From NCBI GenBank assembly GCA_016713135.1, contig JADJPR010000018.1, positions 62,001 through 126,000 of the forward strand: a stretch of DNA of 64,000 nt, given 5' to 3'. Numbering within the stretch: the first letter of the stretch is position 1; each line of letters opens with the position of its first letter. The notes beneath the pieces are model-generated. The model saw only the letters and a program-made list of their open reading frames with translations. It did no database searches and was not told the origin of the DNA. The stretch comes from Rhodanobacteraceae bacterium. Lineage in GTDB: Bacteria; Pseudomonadota; Gammaproteobacteria; Xanthomonadales; SZUA-5. This document shows positions 8,005 through 17,478 of this stretch, piece by piece. A program made the position numbers and the translations under genes.

Positions 8005-9063
8005 GTGGGTCTGTTCACGCCGAAGAGGCCGCCGCTGGTGGGTGTAGACATCAGTTCGACGGCCGTAAAGCTCTTGCAGCTCAGCCAGACTGGGGGTCGC
8101 TACCGTGTAGAACACTACGCGGTCGAGCCCTTGCCACCCAACGCAGTGGTCGAAAAGAACATCGTCGAGGTCGAGGCGGTGGGGGAAGCGATCAAGCGCG
8201 CGGTCCAGCGCTCCGGGGTCAAGACCAAGTTTGCCGCCGCCGCGGTGGCGGGGTCTGCGGTCATCACCAAGGTGATCCAGATGCCTGCCGATCTGAGCGA
8301 GGAAGACCTCGAAGACCAGATCCAGGTGGAAGCGAACCAGTACATTCCGTACCCGATCGAGGAAGTCAGCCTCGACTTCGAAGTGCTGGGGCCGGTCAAG
8401 GACAACCCCGAGAGTGTCAATGTCCTGCTCGCGGCTTCTCGTACCGAGAATGTGGACCTGCGCGTGGCCGCCCTCGAAATGGGCGGACTCACCGCGAAAC
8501 TGGTCGACGTCGAAGCGTTTGCGATGGAAAACGCGTTCCAGCTGATTGCCGACCAGATGCCGGCCGGTCGCGATGGTCTGGTGGCGATCGTCGATGTCGG
8601 CGCCACGATGACCTCGCTGAACGTGCTGCGCAACCAACGCTCGATCTACACCCGTGAGCAGGTGTTCGGAGGCAAGCAGCTGACAGACGAGGTCATGCGG
8701 CGTTACGGGCTCTCCTATGAAGAGGCCGGCCTCGCCAAGCGTCAGGGCGGTTTGCCGGAGAGCTACGAGATCGAAGTCCTGGAGCCGTTCAAGGAAGCGA
8801 TGGTCCAGCAGGTGAGTCGCCTGTTGCAGTTCTTCTTTGCGGGCAGCGAATTCAATCGCGTCGACCACATCATCCTTGCCGGTGGCTGCGCGTCGATCAA
8901 TGGGGTGCAGGAACTGGTGGAGGAGCAACTCGGCGTGCCTACGCTGATTGCCTCTCCGGTCGCCAGCATGGCGGTGTCGCCCAAGATCCAGGCCTCGTCG
9001 CTGGCCGCTGACGCGCCGGCGTTGATGATCGTCTGCGGCCTGGCACTGAGGAGCTTCGACTGA
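8005..9063 (+). CDS. pilM: Type IV pilus inner-membrane assembly protein PilM
   Basis: This 352-residue actin-like cytoplasmic ATPase-fold protein binds the N-terminus of PilN and links the motor to the pilus alignment subcomplex. It starts MGLFTPKRPPLVGVDISSTAVK, the family's phosphate-1 motif with GVDISS. VAIVDVGATMTSLNV is the phosphate-2 region and HIILAGGCASINGV the adenosine motif. The start is GTG 8005; there is no ATG in that position. The stop overlaps the pilN start (TGATG), so the first gene of the operon is translationally coupled to the second. Confidence 0.96.
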   Translation: MGLFTPKRPPLVGVDISSTAVKLLQLSQTGGRYRVEHYAVEPLPPNAVVEKNIVEVEAVGEAIKRAVQRSGVKTKFAAAAVAGSAVITKVIQMPADLSEEDLEDQIQVEANQYIPYPIEEVSLDFEVLGPVKDNPESVNVLLAASRTENVDLRVAALEMGGLTAKLVDVEAFAMENAFQLIADQMPAGRDGLVAIVDVGATMTSLNVLRNQRSIYTREQVFGGKQLTDEVMRRYGLSYEEAGLAKRQGGLPESYEIEVLEPFKEAMVQQVSRLLQFFFAGSEFNRVDHIILAGGCASINGVQELVEEQLGVPTLIASPVASMAVSPKIQASSLAADAPALMIVCGLALRSFD

Positions 9064-9665
9064 TGGCCAGGATCAACCTACTCCCTTGGCGCGAGGAGCG
9101 CCGCAAGCAGCGCCAACAGGAATTCTATGTCCTGCTCGGTGCGTCCGCGGTGGTAGCCATCATCGCGGTGTTCCTGAGTCTCTGGTACATCGAGTCGCAG
9201 ATCGAGGCGCAGAACGAGCGCAACAACCTCCTGACACAGGAGATCAAGGCGCTCGACGCACAGATTGCCGAGATCGAAGAACTCGACCGGCAGCGAGACC
9301 GGCTGATCGCCCGAAAGGAGATCATCGAGCAACTGCAGGCGACCCGCTCGCAAATGGTGCACCTGTTTGACGAACTGGTGCGCACGCTACCTGATGGGGT
9401 CCAGCTCAGCTCGATCAAGCAGGGCGGTTCAACGCTCACGCTGGAGGGCGTTGCGCAGTCCAACGCGCGCGTATCCGCTTACATGCGGAATCTTGATGCA
9501 TCGGCGTGGCTGAAGGAATCCGAGATCATCAAGATCGAGGCCAAGGGCAACGACAAGGCGATTCCCTACACCTTCTCCCTGAAGGTTAATCTGGAGGACC
9601 CCAACGCCAAGGATGAGAATGCCGAGGCTGCGGTAGCCGTCGTCAACGGGGGGGCGCAACCATGA
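9063..9665 (+). CDS. pilN: Type IV pilus assembly protein PilN
   Basis: This 200-residue bitopic membrane protein begins MARINLLPWREERR, the conserved INLLPWR motif that docks into PilM. One transmembrane helix (about residues 21-42) is followed by a periplasmic coiled coil (about 45-95) and a ferredoxin-like domain that pairs with PilO. The start overlaps the pilM stop by one base and the stop overlaps the pilO start by four. Confidence 0.96.
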   Translation: MARINLLPWREERRKQRQQEFYVLLGASAVVAIIAVFLSLWYIESQIEAQNERNNLLTQEIKALDAQIAEIEELDRQRDRLIARKEIIEQLQATRSQMVHLFDELVRTLPDGVQLSSIKQGGSTLTLEGVAQSNARVSAYMRNLDASAWLKESEIIKIEAKGNDKAIPYTFSLKVNLEDPNAKDENAEAAVAVVNGGAQP

Positions 9666-10309
9666 GTCTGTTCGATGATCTGCGCAAGGCAGATGTCAAC
9701 AACCTGGGATCCTCGCCGTTCGGTGTGCAAGTCGTATTCGCCTCGATCTTGTTCGTGGTTATCGGTGCAATCGGCTGGTACATGTACTTCAATCCCAAGC
9801 ACCAGGAGTTCGATACCCTCGTCGCACGGGAGACGGGATTGCGAGGCGAGTTCGAGCAGAAGCAGGAACGGGCGGCAAACCTTCAGGCCTACCGCGAACA
9901 GTTGCAGCAGATCGAACTCGTCCTGCAGCAGATGCTGCGTCAGCTGCCGGGCAAGACGGAGATGCCTGATCTGCTTGTCGACATCTCGCAATCGGCTCTG
10001 GCCTCGGGCATCTCGAACGAGCTGTTCGAACCCCAGGTCGAGATCAGCAAGGATTTCTATGCCGAGAAGCCAATCTCGCTGCGGATGGTCGGTAGCTACC
10101 ACCAGTTCGGGGAGTTTGTGAGTACCGTGGCGTCACTGCCGCGCGTCGTCATCCTCACGATGCACGACATCTCATTGAAGCGCGCAGAGCGCAGCCCGGG
10201 AGCACCCGCTGGTCAGTTGGTGCTTGAAGGAACCGTCAAGACCTATCGTTATCTCGACGAAAGCGAGCAGATCGCCTCGCCAGCACCGACCACGGGGAGG
10301 CCACAATGA
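9662..10309 (+). CDS. pilO: Type IV pilus assembly protein PilO
   Basis: This 215-residue inner-membrane protein has one transmembrane helix (about 22-42), a Gln/Glu-rich coiled coil (about 45-100, with EQKQERAANLQAYREQLQQIE) and a C-terminal ferredoxin-like domain. It heterodimerises with PilN in the periplasm and binds PilP. LPGKTEMPDLLVDISQSALASG is the family's most conserved stretch. ATGA overlaps join it to pilN and pilP. Confidence 0.95.
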   Translation: MSLFDDLRKADVNNLGSSPFGVQVVFASILFVVIGAIGWYMYFNPKHQEFDTLVARETGLRGEFEQKQERAANLQAYREQLQQIELVLQQMLRQLPGKTEMPDLLVDISQSALASGISNELFEPQVEISKDFYAEKPISLRMVGSYHQFGEFVSTVASLPRVVILTMHDISLKRAERSPGAPAGQLVLEGTVKTYRYLDESEQIASPAPTTGRPQ

Positions 10310-10836
10310 ATCGCGTCCTCTTGGCCGCCAGCGTTGCGCTGGTCGCCATTACCCTCGGCGGATGCGCCGAGAGCCGCAGCGAACTGGAAGCCTACGTGGC
10401 TTCCGTGAAGGCGCGGCCCGGCAAGCCTTTGCCGCCACTGCCAAAGATGCAGGAATTCGAGACCTTCGAATACGCGGCGTACGAAATGCGCGACCCGTTT
10501 TCGCGGATCGCGACCGATGAGCGCGACGAGGGTGTGACGGACGTCGCGGTGGCCGGACCGCGACCGGATCGTGACCGCCGCAAGGAAGAACTCGAAGGAT
10601 TTCCGTTGGACGCGCTCGACATGGTCGGAACCATGGGTGGGGGCGCCGATATCTTCGGCCTGATCAAGGATCCGACGGGAGTAGTACACCGCGTGAGACC
10701 GAGCAATTATCTCGGACAGAATGACGGGAAGATCCTTGGTGTTTATGAGGATCGGATCGAGTTGGTGGAGCTGTTCCCGAACGGACTCGGTGGCTGGGAA
10801 GAACGCCGTTCCGCGATTGCTCTTGAGAACGAATGA
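10306..10836 (+). CDS. pilP: Type IV pilus lipoprotein PilP
   Basis: This 176-residue inner-membrane lipoprotein has a type II signal peptide ending in the lipobox LGGC (lipidated Cys20). After a flexible segment (PLPPLPKMQEFETF…) comes the conserved MRDPF motif and a beta-sandwich homology domain (DMVGTM…VHRVRPSNYLGQNDGKI…IELVE). PilP bridges PilN/PilO to the secretin PilQ across the periplasm. It overlaps pilO and pilQ by four bases on each side. Confidence 0.95.
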   Translation: MNRVLLAASVALVAITLGGCAESRSELEAYVASVKARPGKPLPPLPKMQEFETFEYAAYEMRDPFSRIATDERDEGVTDVAVAGPRPDRDRRKEELEGFPLDALDMVGTMGGGADIFGLIKDPTGVVHRVRPSNYLGQNDGKILGVYEDRIELVELFPNGLGGWEERRSAIALENE

Positions 10837-13115
10837 TGCCTTTGGGGGTTGACGACATGACTGAGAAGAGCCTCTCGCGCATGCTCGGAAAGTATTTCGG
10901 GCCGAAGCTCCAACAAACTTACCGCAAGGCAGAAATCCTGGGCTTCGCAGCTCTGTGCCTCCTGGTAACCACTGCCGCCAGCGCGGCTGACGCTCTCAAG
11001 AACGTCAGCTTCCAGCCATTGCCCGGGGGCGTCGTTGACGTCAGCCTGGAACTGGAGAGCGGGACTGTAGATCCGAAGGTGTTCGCCACCAGCGACCCAC
11101 CTCGGATCGCGATCGATCTGCCGGAAACGTCGAATCGTTTCGCCGAGCGCATGCTCTCGATCTCGACGGGTGCGGCGAAAGGCCTGACTGCGGTCGAGGC
11201 GGGCGGCCGCACGCGAGTGGTGATCGACCTCTACCGCTCTGCGCCGTATCAGGCGCGCCGCGAAGGTAAGTCGTACATCATCCAGATCGCCAATGGCTTC
11301 GCTGATGTGATCAGCAGCAGTGCTCCACGCGACCCGGCGAAATCGGTCGCAGGCAACACCAACATCGAACTCAGCTCCCTGGATTTCCGTCGCGGAAAGG
11401 CAGGCGAAGGACGTCTGATTCTCAAGTTCTCCGGCGACAACGCCAGCGCCAACCTCCGCGAGGAAGCTGGGCGTCTGGTGCTTGACCTGCCCAACGTCAC
11501 TGCTCCGGAGAAATACCGCCGCAAGCTGGAACTCGTTGATTTCGCCACCCCGGTCGAGTCGATCGACGTGCGCACGCAGGCAGGTGGTACCCGCATGACA
11601 TTTGCCACCTCGGGTGAGTACGAAAAGCTCGCTTATCAGGCGGGTTCGGAATATGTGGTCGAGATCTCGCCGAAGCGCGAGGAACCAAAGAAGCGACTGG
11701 CCAGTGATCCTCCCGTCTACAGCGGCAATCGCGTCACGTTCAACTTCCAGGATATTCCGGTCCGTTCGGTCCTGCAGTTGGTTGCAGACGTCTCGGAGCT
11801 CAACATAGTCGTGGCGGACTCGGTGCAGGGCAACGTCACGCTGCGGCTAGTGAATGTACCTTGGGATCAGGCCCTCGACATCATTTTGCAGGCCAAGGGC
11901 CTCGACAAGCGGCGCAATGGCTCGGTCATCTGGGTTGCGCCGACCAAGGAAATCGCTGATCGCGAGCAGGCGCTGGAGGATGCGCGGATCGCGATGGAAG
12001 ATCGCGCAGAGCTGATCATCGACTACATCCAGATCAGCTATGGCAAGGCAGAAGATCTCGCGAAGCTGCTCACAACCGATTCCCTGACTGCCAACAACCA
12101 GGGCGGCAATCAGGATCAGGCGCAGCAGCGCGGCGTGCTGTCCACACGCGGATCCATCAGTTTCGATGAGCGGACCAACACCTTGATCGTCAGCGACATT
12201 CCGGAGAGGGTCGAAAAAGTTCGCCAGCTCATCGCAATGCTCGACAAGCCGGTGCGTCAGGTGCTCATCGAGTCGCGCATCGTGATTGCGCAGGAAGGTT
12301 TCCGCAAACAGATCGGCGCTCGCTTCGGCATCTCCGGGGCCAGTGAGGACAGTGACGGCAATCTGATTACCGTTGGTGGCACTTTGGCCGCAACCGACCA
12401 GATGACCGGCATTGGACTCTCCAATCGCCTCAATGGCAGTGGCAGTTCTTCTGCGCTTCCGGTCGGCTTGGGTGATGCAATCGGTGGCGGCGTGATTGCC
12501 CCAAGCGCGCTCAACCGGCTGAATTTCAACCTGCCGGTCACGGAATCGGGCGCCGGGTCGTTTGCAGCGACGATTCTCGGTGCTGACTATATCCTCGACA
12601 TGGAGCTTTCCGCGCTTGAGTCGGAAGACCGTGGAGAGCTGTTGTCGAGCCCGAAAGTGATCACAGCGGATCAGCAGGAAGCCGTCATCAAACAGGGTCA
12701 GGAGGTCGGTTACGTCACACTCCAGTCGGGCGGGACGGGGCAAGCCACTGCGACTGTTGCGTTCAAGGAGATCGTGCTCGAATTGCTCGTGACCCCCCGA
12801 ATCACCGCCGATGGCCGAGTGTTCCTGGCCTTGAAGGTCAAGAAGGACAATCTGGCTGGCTTCATCGCAACTCCCGGCGGTCAGGTCCCGATCATCGACA
12901 AGCGCGAGGTTCAGACCGGCGCCTTGGTCGACAATGGCCAGACGGTGGTACTGGGTGGTATCTACGAGTTCGAGCGAAACGACACTTTGACCAAGGTGCC
13001 GGTACTCGGTGACATCCCGGCGTTGGGCAGTCTCTTCCGTAACAAGGATCGTCGTAACAGCAAGGTAGAGCTGCTCATTTTCGTCACGCCGAAGATCCTG
13101 GCCGACACCCAGTAA
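10833..13115 (+). CDS. pilQ: Type IV pilus secretin PilQ
   Basis: This 760-residue outer-membrane secretin is the channel through which the pilus leaves the cell. A signal peptide ends near TTAASA-AD (about residue 50), followed by two AMIN-type peptidoglycan-binding domains (about 55-145 and 170-265). The STN/N0-N1 domain begins near VTFNFQDIPVRSVLQLVAD, and the secretin core contains SSPKVITADQQEAVIKQGQEV and VPVLGDIPALGSLFRNK. The start overlaps the pilP stop at 10833. ATG 10857, with GGGGG nine bases upstream, is an alternative that leaves a more normal signal peptide. Confidence 0.96.
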   Translation: MMPLGVDDMTEKSLSRMLGKYFGPKLQQTYRKAEILGFAALCLLVTTAASAADALKNVSFQPLPGGVVDVSLELESGTVDPKVFATSDPPRIAIDLPETSNRFAERMLSISTGAAKGLTAVEAGGRTRVVIDLYRSAPYQARREGKSYIIQIANGFADVISSSAPRDPAKSVAGNTNIELSSLDFRRGKAGEGRLILKFSGDNASANLREEAGRLVLDLPNVTAPEKYRRKLELVDFATPVESIDVRTQAGGTRMTFATSGEYEKLAYQAGSEYVVEISPKREEPKKRLASDPPVYSGNRVTFNFQDIPVRSVLQLVADVSELNIVVADSVQGNVTLRLVNVPWDQALDIILQAKGLDKRRNGSVIWVAPTKEIADREQALEDARIAMEDRAELIIDYIQISYGKAEDLAKLLTTDSLTANNQGGNQDQAQQRGVLSTRGSISFDERTNTLIVSDIPERVEKVRQLIAMLDKPVRQVLIESRIVIAQEGFRKQIGARFGISGASEDSDGNLITVGGTLAATDQMTGIGLSNRLNGSGSSSALPVGLGDAIGGGVIAPSALNRLNFNLPVTESGAGSFAATILGADYILDMELSALESEDRGELLSSPKVITADQQEAVIKQGQEVGYVTLQSGGTGQATATVAFKEIVLELLVTPRITADGRVFLALKVKKDNLAGFIATPGGQVPIIDKREVQTGALVDNGQTVVLGGIYEFERNDTLTKVPVLGDIPALGSLFRNKDRRNSKVELLIFVTPKILADTQ

Positions 13116-13165
13116 ACTGGCCCACACAGAACATGAGCATCAAGATGAACATCAGGAGAGCGACG

Positions 13166-15871
13166 ATGAGCGCCTGGAAGAAATTGCTGGCGGTGGGCTT
13201 CGCAAGCACACTGCTGGGCGCCTGTGGGGGCGGTGGTGGCAGTAACGGCGACGACGGCTTCGCCGCACCCGCCCCGGGAACGATGCGCTACGATATCGTT
13301 GGCGGCATCACTTCGCTGCCGACTAACCGCGCCGGTATTCCGCCGGAGCGAAACTCGCCCTACTGGGTGCAGTTGAACATCCGGGTGCAAAGGGCGAACG
13401 GCAATCCGGTGGCCGACGGGACTACGATCAATGTTCGTACGAGCAATGTGCGTAGCGCCGTGTTGTCGCGCCTTGATGACCCGGAAACAAGCGACGTCAA
13501 CGAGTTCACGACTTATTTCGGGACGATCTTTGCCGAGACCACCGGCGGGCAGGCGACTTTCTTCGTGCATTCGTCGAACGACCCCGGCAGCATCGCGATC
13601 ACCGCATCCTCACCGGATCCGGAGAATGCGGGACGTACGCTGTCGATCGATATTCCGTTCACAATCACCCAAGGCCCAGAGCCTTTCGAGCGCATCACGA
13701 TCGAGCCACAGCGCACGGTTCTTCCCGCCAACGTCTTCGGCATCTCGCCCTTCTGGGGATCGCCATTCATTGCGGAAACAACGGTCACCCGGCGCAGCCT
13801 GCGCGGCGACTTGCTGAATTCCGGTTCGGTCAATGTCTCGCTGAATCCGATCACTAATACTGCGTACTCGACTCTGGACGATCCGGCGACGCCAGATATC
13901 AACGAGTTCGAGCAGTTGATTGGCCAGGGGCCGGAGAACTTTGTTGCCGGCAAGCTCACGCTCTTCGTTCATTCCTACAACATCGATGGGCAGGCGACGC
14001 AACCAGGTCCGTTCACGCTGACCATCACTGCGGTTGATCCTGACTCGGGTGCGAACATCTCCAAGCAGCAAGTCTTTACGATTGCCGCGGGGGCGCCGCA
14101 GTTGCCGGCGAACATCGCGGTGATCCGGCCGTCGAGCGCGCTCTACGTGCAAGGTTCCGGTGGCAACAACACCCTGTTGATGCAGGCCCAGGTGACCGAC
14201 GCAGCAGCGGCCTTGGTGCCCGATCCGCCGTCAACCGCCACGTTCAACAATGTCCAGTGGGAGATCATCGACCAGGGTGCGAATGGCGGTGAAGTCTTCC
14301 GCGGCGTCAATGCAGCCGGGCAGAACGTCCAGGGTCGCTCCATCCGCGTTCGCACCCAGCAGGGAATCGCGACCGGTACACTGGTCGCTGGAACGCGTCA
14401 GGGAACCTTCCTGATCCGGGCGAGCTCCGACGCGGCGGACAACAACGTGGACAACGGAATCACCTCGCCGGTCATTCGCGACGAAACCGTCATCATGTCG
14501 GATGGCAAGCTCTTCTCGTTGAAGATCACCTCGCCAGATGTCAATGCGCTGCGTACAAACCGCGTTTCCGGTGGCGTGCAGCCGATCGGGGGCTCGACCG
14601 CGATCCCGACAGATCCCAATGGAACCTACAGCCTGACGATCAGCGTGCTCGCGACCGACCGCCAGGGGAATCCGGTGCTGCCCAACACGCCGATTGACTT
14701 TGGACTGATCGACGCGCCCGTGAGCGGCTTCCCGGTCTCTGGCCCTGGCAGCTTCCTGCTGAGTGGCGGCGACGGCGATCCGCAGGAAGGCAATTTCCTG
14801 TTCACTGCACCGACGGGGGCATTCACCAGCGCCGGTGGTGGCGCGGGTCCGGGTGACACGCTGCTGCTGTTCGCGGAGCAGTCCAATCCGAATCGCGACC
14901 TGGAAAGTGCGCGCCGGATCGACCGCATCAACAGCGCTACCAGCCTGACCGTCACACAACGCTTCAACTCCAACAACGACACCGGTTCATCGGTCAACAA
15001 CGGTCCGGTCATTCCTTATGTGATCGGACGCGCGACGGTCGCGAACATCACGCCGAATGTGCTGACCAACAACATCGGTGTGGCCACGACGACCATGAAC
15101 TATCCGGTGAACCAGTTGGGACGCCTGGCGGCAATCTGGGCGCGTGGTGCGGGTGAGATCGTCAGCGGCAACCAGGAACTCGTCACCGATGCGGAGATGG
15201 TTGTCTTCCCGGGTGCCGCTCCGGGGCGGTTGGTGGCTTCTCCCAGCCAAATTCCGGCAAACAAGACTGTCACGGTCACCATCTGCGTGCAGGACGCACT
15301 CGCGGCGCCGATCCAGGGTGTGCCGATCGGGTTCAGCGTTGCCAATGCGTCGTCCACCACGACGGTCGACGGCCAGTCGAATACCGGTGTGGTGAACGCA
15401 CGTACCGGAACCGGCGGCTGCACAACAGCGACCGTAACCACTGCGGGTGTGGCCAACTCCGTCCAGGCGCCGTCGATTACCTTCTTCGGGGTCGGTGGTT
15501 CGTCGGTTGTCACTGTGGTGCCGCCGACGATCTCCATCCTGCAGGCGTTCCCGTCGGCGTTCTTTGGCGGAAATGGCGGTCCGGTGCGTCTGCGCCTGAT
15601 CAACGGCAACGCCGAGCCGATTCCGGGCGTGCTGATTACAGGGACCTGCACCGCGGCGGGTGGAGCTCAGGTCCAGATGCCAGAGCCGCCGGGAATCACC
15701 AACGCGAATGGTGAGACCACAGCGCGCATCACGGCCATCAACCTCGACCAACCGCAAGGTGCTGCCAGTGGACAGTGCACTTTTGTTGCTGCGGGTGGCT
15801 CGCCACAGGCGACGGTGACGATGCAGGGTATCAACCTCTGCTCGATCTTCTTCTCACCCGCGTGTAACTGA
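13166..15871 (+). CDS. Large Ig-like repeat lipoprotein at the end of the pilMNOPQ operon
   Basis: The start ATG 13166 is fixed by AGGAGAG eight bases upstream. The product is about 901 residues and opens with a lipoprotein signal peptide (LLGAC, Cys20) followed by a Gly-rich GGGGGS tether. The rest is beta-rich. Repeated patterns such as VNVRTSN/VNVSLNP, LDDPxTxDxNEF (seen twice, near residues 95 and 235) and …NGETTARIT point to tandem bacterial Ig-like (invasin/Big-1-like) domains. It ends in SIFFSPACN. I do not recognise a named family. The 50-base gap after pilQ, same strand and shared terminator indicate co-transcription with the pilus genes. A surface or periplasmic accessory role in pilus function is an inference from context. 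Confidence 0.85.
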   Translation: MSAWKKLLAVGFASTLLGACGGGGGSNGDDGFAAPAPGTMRYDIVGGITSLPTNRAGIPPERNSPYWVQLNIRVQRANGNPVADGTTINVRTSNVRSAVLSRLDDPETSDVNEFTTYFGTIFAETTGGQATFFVHSSNDPGSIAITASSPDPENAGRTLSIDIPFTITQGPEPFERITIEPQRTVLPANVFGISPFWGSPFIAETTVTRRSLRGDLLNSGSVNVSLNPITNTAYSTLDDPATPDINEFEQLIGQGPENFVAGKLTLFVHSYNIDGQATQPGPFTLTITAVDPDSGANISKQQVFTIAAGAPQLPANIAVIRPSSALYVQGSGGNNTLLMQAQVTDAAAALVPDPPSTATFNNVQWEIIDQGANGGEVFRGVNAAGQNVQGRSIRVRTQQGIATGTLVAGTRQGTFLIRASSDAADNNVDNGITSPVIRDETVIMSDGKLFSLKITSPDVNALRTNRVSGGVQPIGGSTAIPTDPNGTYSLTISVLATDRQGNPVLPNTPIDFGLIDAPVSGFPVSGPGSFLLSGGDGDPQEGNFLFTAPTGAFTSAGGGAGPGDTLLLFAEQSNPNRDLESARRIDRINSATSLTVTQRFNSNNDTGSSVNNGPVIPYVIGRATVANITPNVLTNNIGVATTTMNYPVNQLGRLAAIWARGAGEIVSGNQELVTDAEMVVFPGAAPGRLVASPSQIPANKTVTVTICVQDALAAPIQGVPIGFSVANASSTTTVDGQSNTGVVNARTGTGGCTTATVTTAGVANSVQAPSITFFGVGGSSVVTVVPPTISILQAFPSAFFGGNGGPVRLRLINGNAEPIPGVLITGTCTAAGGAQVQMPEPPGITNANGETTARITAINLDQPQGAASGQCTFVAAGGSPQATVTMQGINLCSIFFSPACN

Positions 15872-15891
15872 TTTCGGTTCGAGCTGCGAAT

Positions 15892-15922
15892 AAAGGGGGC
15901 CTCGTGAGAGGCCCCCTTTTTT
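15892..15922 (+). terminator. Strong Rho-independent terminator of the pil operon
   Basis: A perfect 12-bp stem (AAAGGGGGCCTC / GAGGCCCCCTTT) with a GTGA loop runs into a T6 tract. It lies 20 bases after the Ig-like lipoprotein stop, closing the pilM-lipoprotein unit. Confidence 0.92.
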
Positions 15923-16212
15923 GTGCGCCCGGCAGGGCGTACCGGTCTTGAGGTGACCTCCCTCTACACGCCCGGCAACGGGAAGCGTCAGCCGAACGGC
16001 AAGGCCAGGGCGTCGTGGGTCACTGCGAATCTGGAAGAAGCCGCAGGCAAAGCGCACTGGCCTGACGAATGGGAAGCGGTTACAAGGAGGTACAGCCGGG
16101 TATGGCGGCAAAGCTCTTCGAAGCCCGGTTCTTGCACGCAACGCCTTGCGGCAGGTAGGTCCGGCGTCCGCATTGGCTCTATTCTCCCTCCGTAGAACTC
16201 CAGGGACACCTC
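15923..16212 (+). other. Intergenic leader before the CNB-EAL gene, nothing recognised
   Basis: Frames open through this region lack family similarity and codon bias. The segment GGCAAAGCGC…GGTAGGTCCGG superficially recalls a c-di-GMP (GEMM) riboswitch, but the required core motifs are missing. A promoter and 5' UTR are expected here. Confidence 0.4.
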
Positions 16213-17421
16213 ATGTCGGCTGTCAGTGCTCGTCGCGTGTTTCGGGCAGGGGAGCGCATCTTCTCGGAAGGTGACCCCCCGGACGTGGCCTATCTGATCG
16301 AATCGGGTCGAATCGAGGTATGGACCGGGCACGGGGCCCGCCGAATTACACTGAGCTACCTCGGGTCAGGCGAGATCCTCGGCGAAATGGCGGTGATAGA
16401 TCTGGCTCCCCGGAGTGCCAGTGCAGATGCCTTGACGGATGTCGTGGCGACCGAGATCCGCGCAGACCAACTGCGCGCCCGACTGGACGAAGCGGACCCG
16501 GTGCTTCGTGGTCTGTTGATCGGGTTGCTCTCGCGTTACCGTCGCGGAATGCATGTTGCTCGCGGAGGAGCCATCGAGCAGGACCTTGGCGAAGACCTCG
16601 CAACTGCGGACCAGAAGCGCCGAGTTGCCGACAAGATCCGTCTTGAGCGGGAACTGCTGGAAGCACTGGAAAAGGACGAGTTGCGTGTGGTGTTCCAACC
16701 GATCTTCGATCTGCACCGGGGTCTGGTGGCAGGATTCGAGGCTCTGGTTCGCTGGGACCATCCGACGCGTGGCCAAGTGTCGCCAGCAGAGTTCATCGCG
16801 CTGGCGGAAGAGACTTCGCTCATCGTACCCGTGGGCCAGTATGCATTGAGACGTTCTTGCCAGTTGCTGGCCGAGCTCGGCGCGCGGCTTCCCGCGGAAA
16901 TGCAGCCGTGGATCGCGGTGAACATTTCCGCTCGCCAGTCGCTTGTGCCCGACTTTGCCGATCTTCTGGCGCAAACCGCTCGGGGCGCGGGACTGGACCC
17001 GTGCAGGTTGAAGGCGGAGATTACCGAGAGCCTCGCGTTGGACTATCCGCGGGTATCGGAGCTGATCGCCCGCTGCCGGATCCATGGAATCAGCGTGTCG
17101 CTGGATGATTTCGGCACCGGTCACTCGGGACTAGGTCATCTGCACAAGCTCGATTTCGACTCGGTGAAGCTCGACCAGAGTTTCGTAAAAGCGCTGCCCG
17201 CAGACGCGAAGGCGGCGGCGCTGGTTCGGGGAATAGCCAGGATGCTCCTTGGAATGGGCGCAGAGATCGTGGCTGAGGGCGTCGAGCACATAGAGCAGGC
17301 TCGTCTACTGAAGAGTTTCGGCGTCCGTTACCTGCAGGGTTGGTTGGTAGGACGGCCGCAGGACCCGGGAATCCAGGACCCGCTCAAGATTGCTCCGGAG
17401 CTCGCGGAGTTCTGTGCATGA
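16213..17421 (+). CDS. Cyclic-nucleotide-binding domain fused to an EAL c-di-GMP phosphodiesterase
   Basis: This 402-residue cytosolic protein has an N-terminal CAP-type cNMP-binding domain (about residues 8-115), with a phosphate-binding cassette ILGEMAVIDLAPRSASADAL that keeps the GE…RSAS residues contacting the cyclic phosphate. An EAL domain follows (about 145-390). The EAL catalytic signature looks complete: FEALVRW, NISARQ, AEITES, LDDFGTGHSGL, KLDQSF and VAEGVE. It should hydrolyse c-di-GMP to pGpG under control of a bound nucleotide (cAMP, cGMP or c-di-GMP). It stands alone next to the pil operon, whose activity c-di-GMP commonly controls. The start ATG 16213 lies 22 bases after a GGGA-poor region; no strong SD is visible. 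Confidence 0.9.
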   Translation: MSAVSARRVFRAGERIFSEGDPPDVAYLIESGRIEVWTGHGARRITLSYLGSGEILGEMAVIDLAPRSASADALTDVVATEIRADQLRARLDEADPVLRGLLIGLLSRYRRGMHVARGGAIEQDLGEDLATADQKRRVADKIRLERELLEALEKDELRVVFQPIFDLHRGLVAGFEALVRWDHPTRGQVSPAEFIALAEETSLIVPVGQYALRRSCQLLAELGARLPAEMQPWIAVNISARQSLVPDFADLLAQTARGAGLDPCRLKAEITESLALDYPRVSELIARCRIHGISVSLDDFGTGHSGLGHLHKLDFDSVKLDQSFVKALPADAKAAALVRGIARMLLGMGAEIVAEGVEHIEQARLLKSFGVRYLQGWLVGRPQDPGIQDPLKIAPELAEFCA

Positions 17422-17428
17422 GCAACGC

Positions 17429-17461
17429 CGACGTGGCCGGCCCACTGGTCCGGCCACGTCG
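17429..17461. terminator. Bidirectional hairpin between convergent genes
   Basis: CGACGTGGCCGG pairs perfectly over 12 bp with CCGGCCACGTCG around a 9-base loop, starting 8 bases after the CNB-EAL stop and ending 18 bases before the outer-membrane protein stop. There is no clear T tract on either side, so it may act as an mRNA 3' end stabiliser rather than a classical terminator. Confidence 0.5.
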
Positions 17462-17478
17462 GTCACCTACGAATCCGC

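Noticed and set aside
15923..16212. A possible c-di-GMP riboswitch before the CNB-EAL gene
   Set aside because: GGCAAAG and GGTAGG words are present, but the tetraloop, receptor and the P1b/P3 core of GEMM-I are not in the right order.
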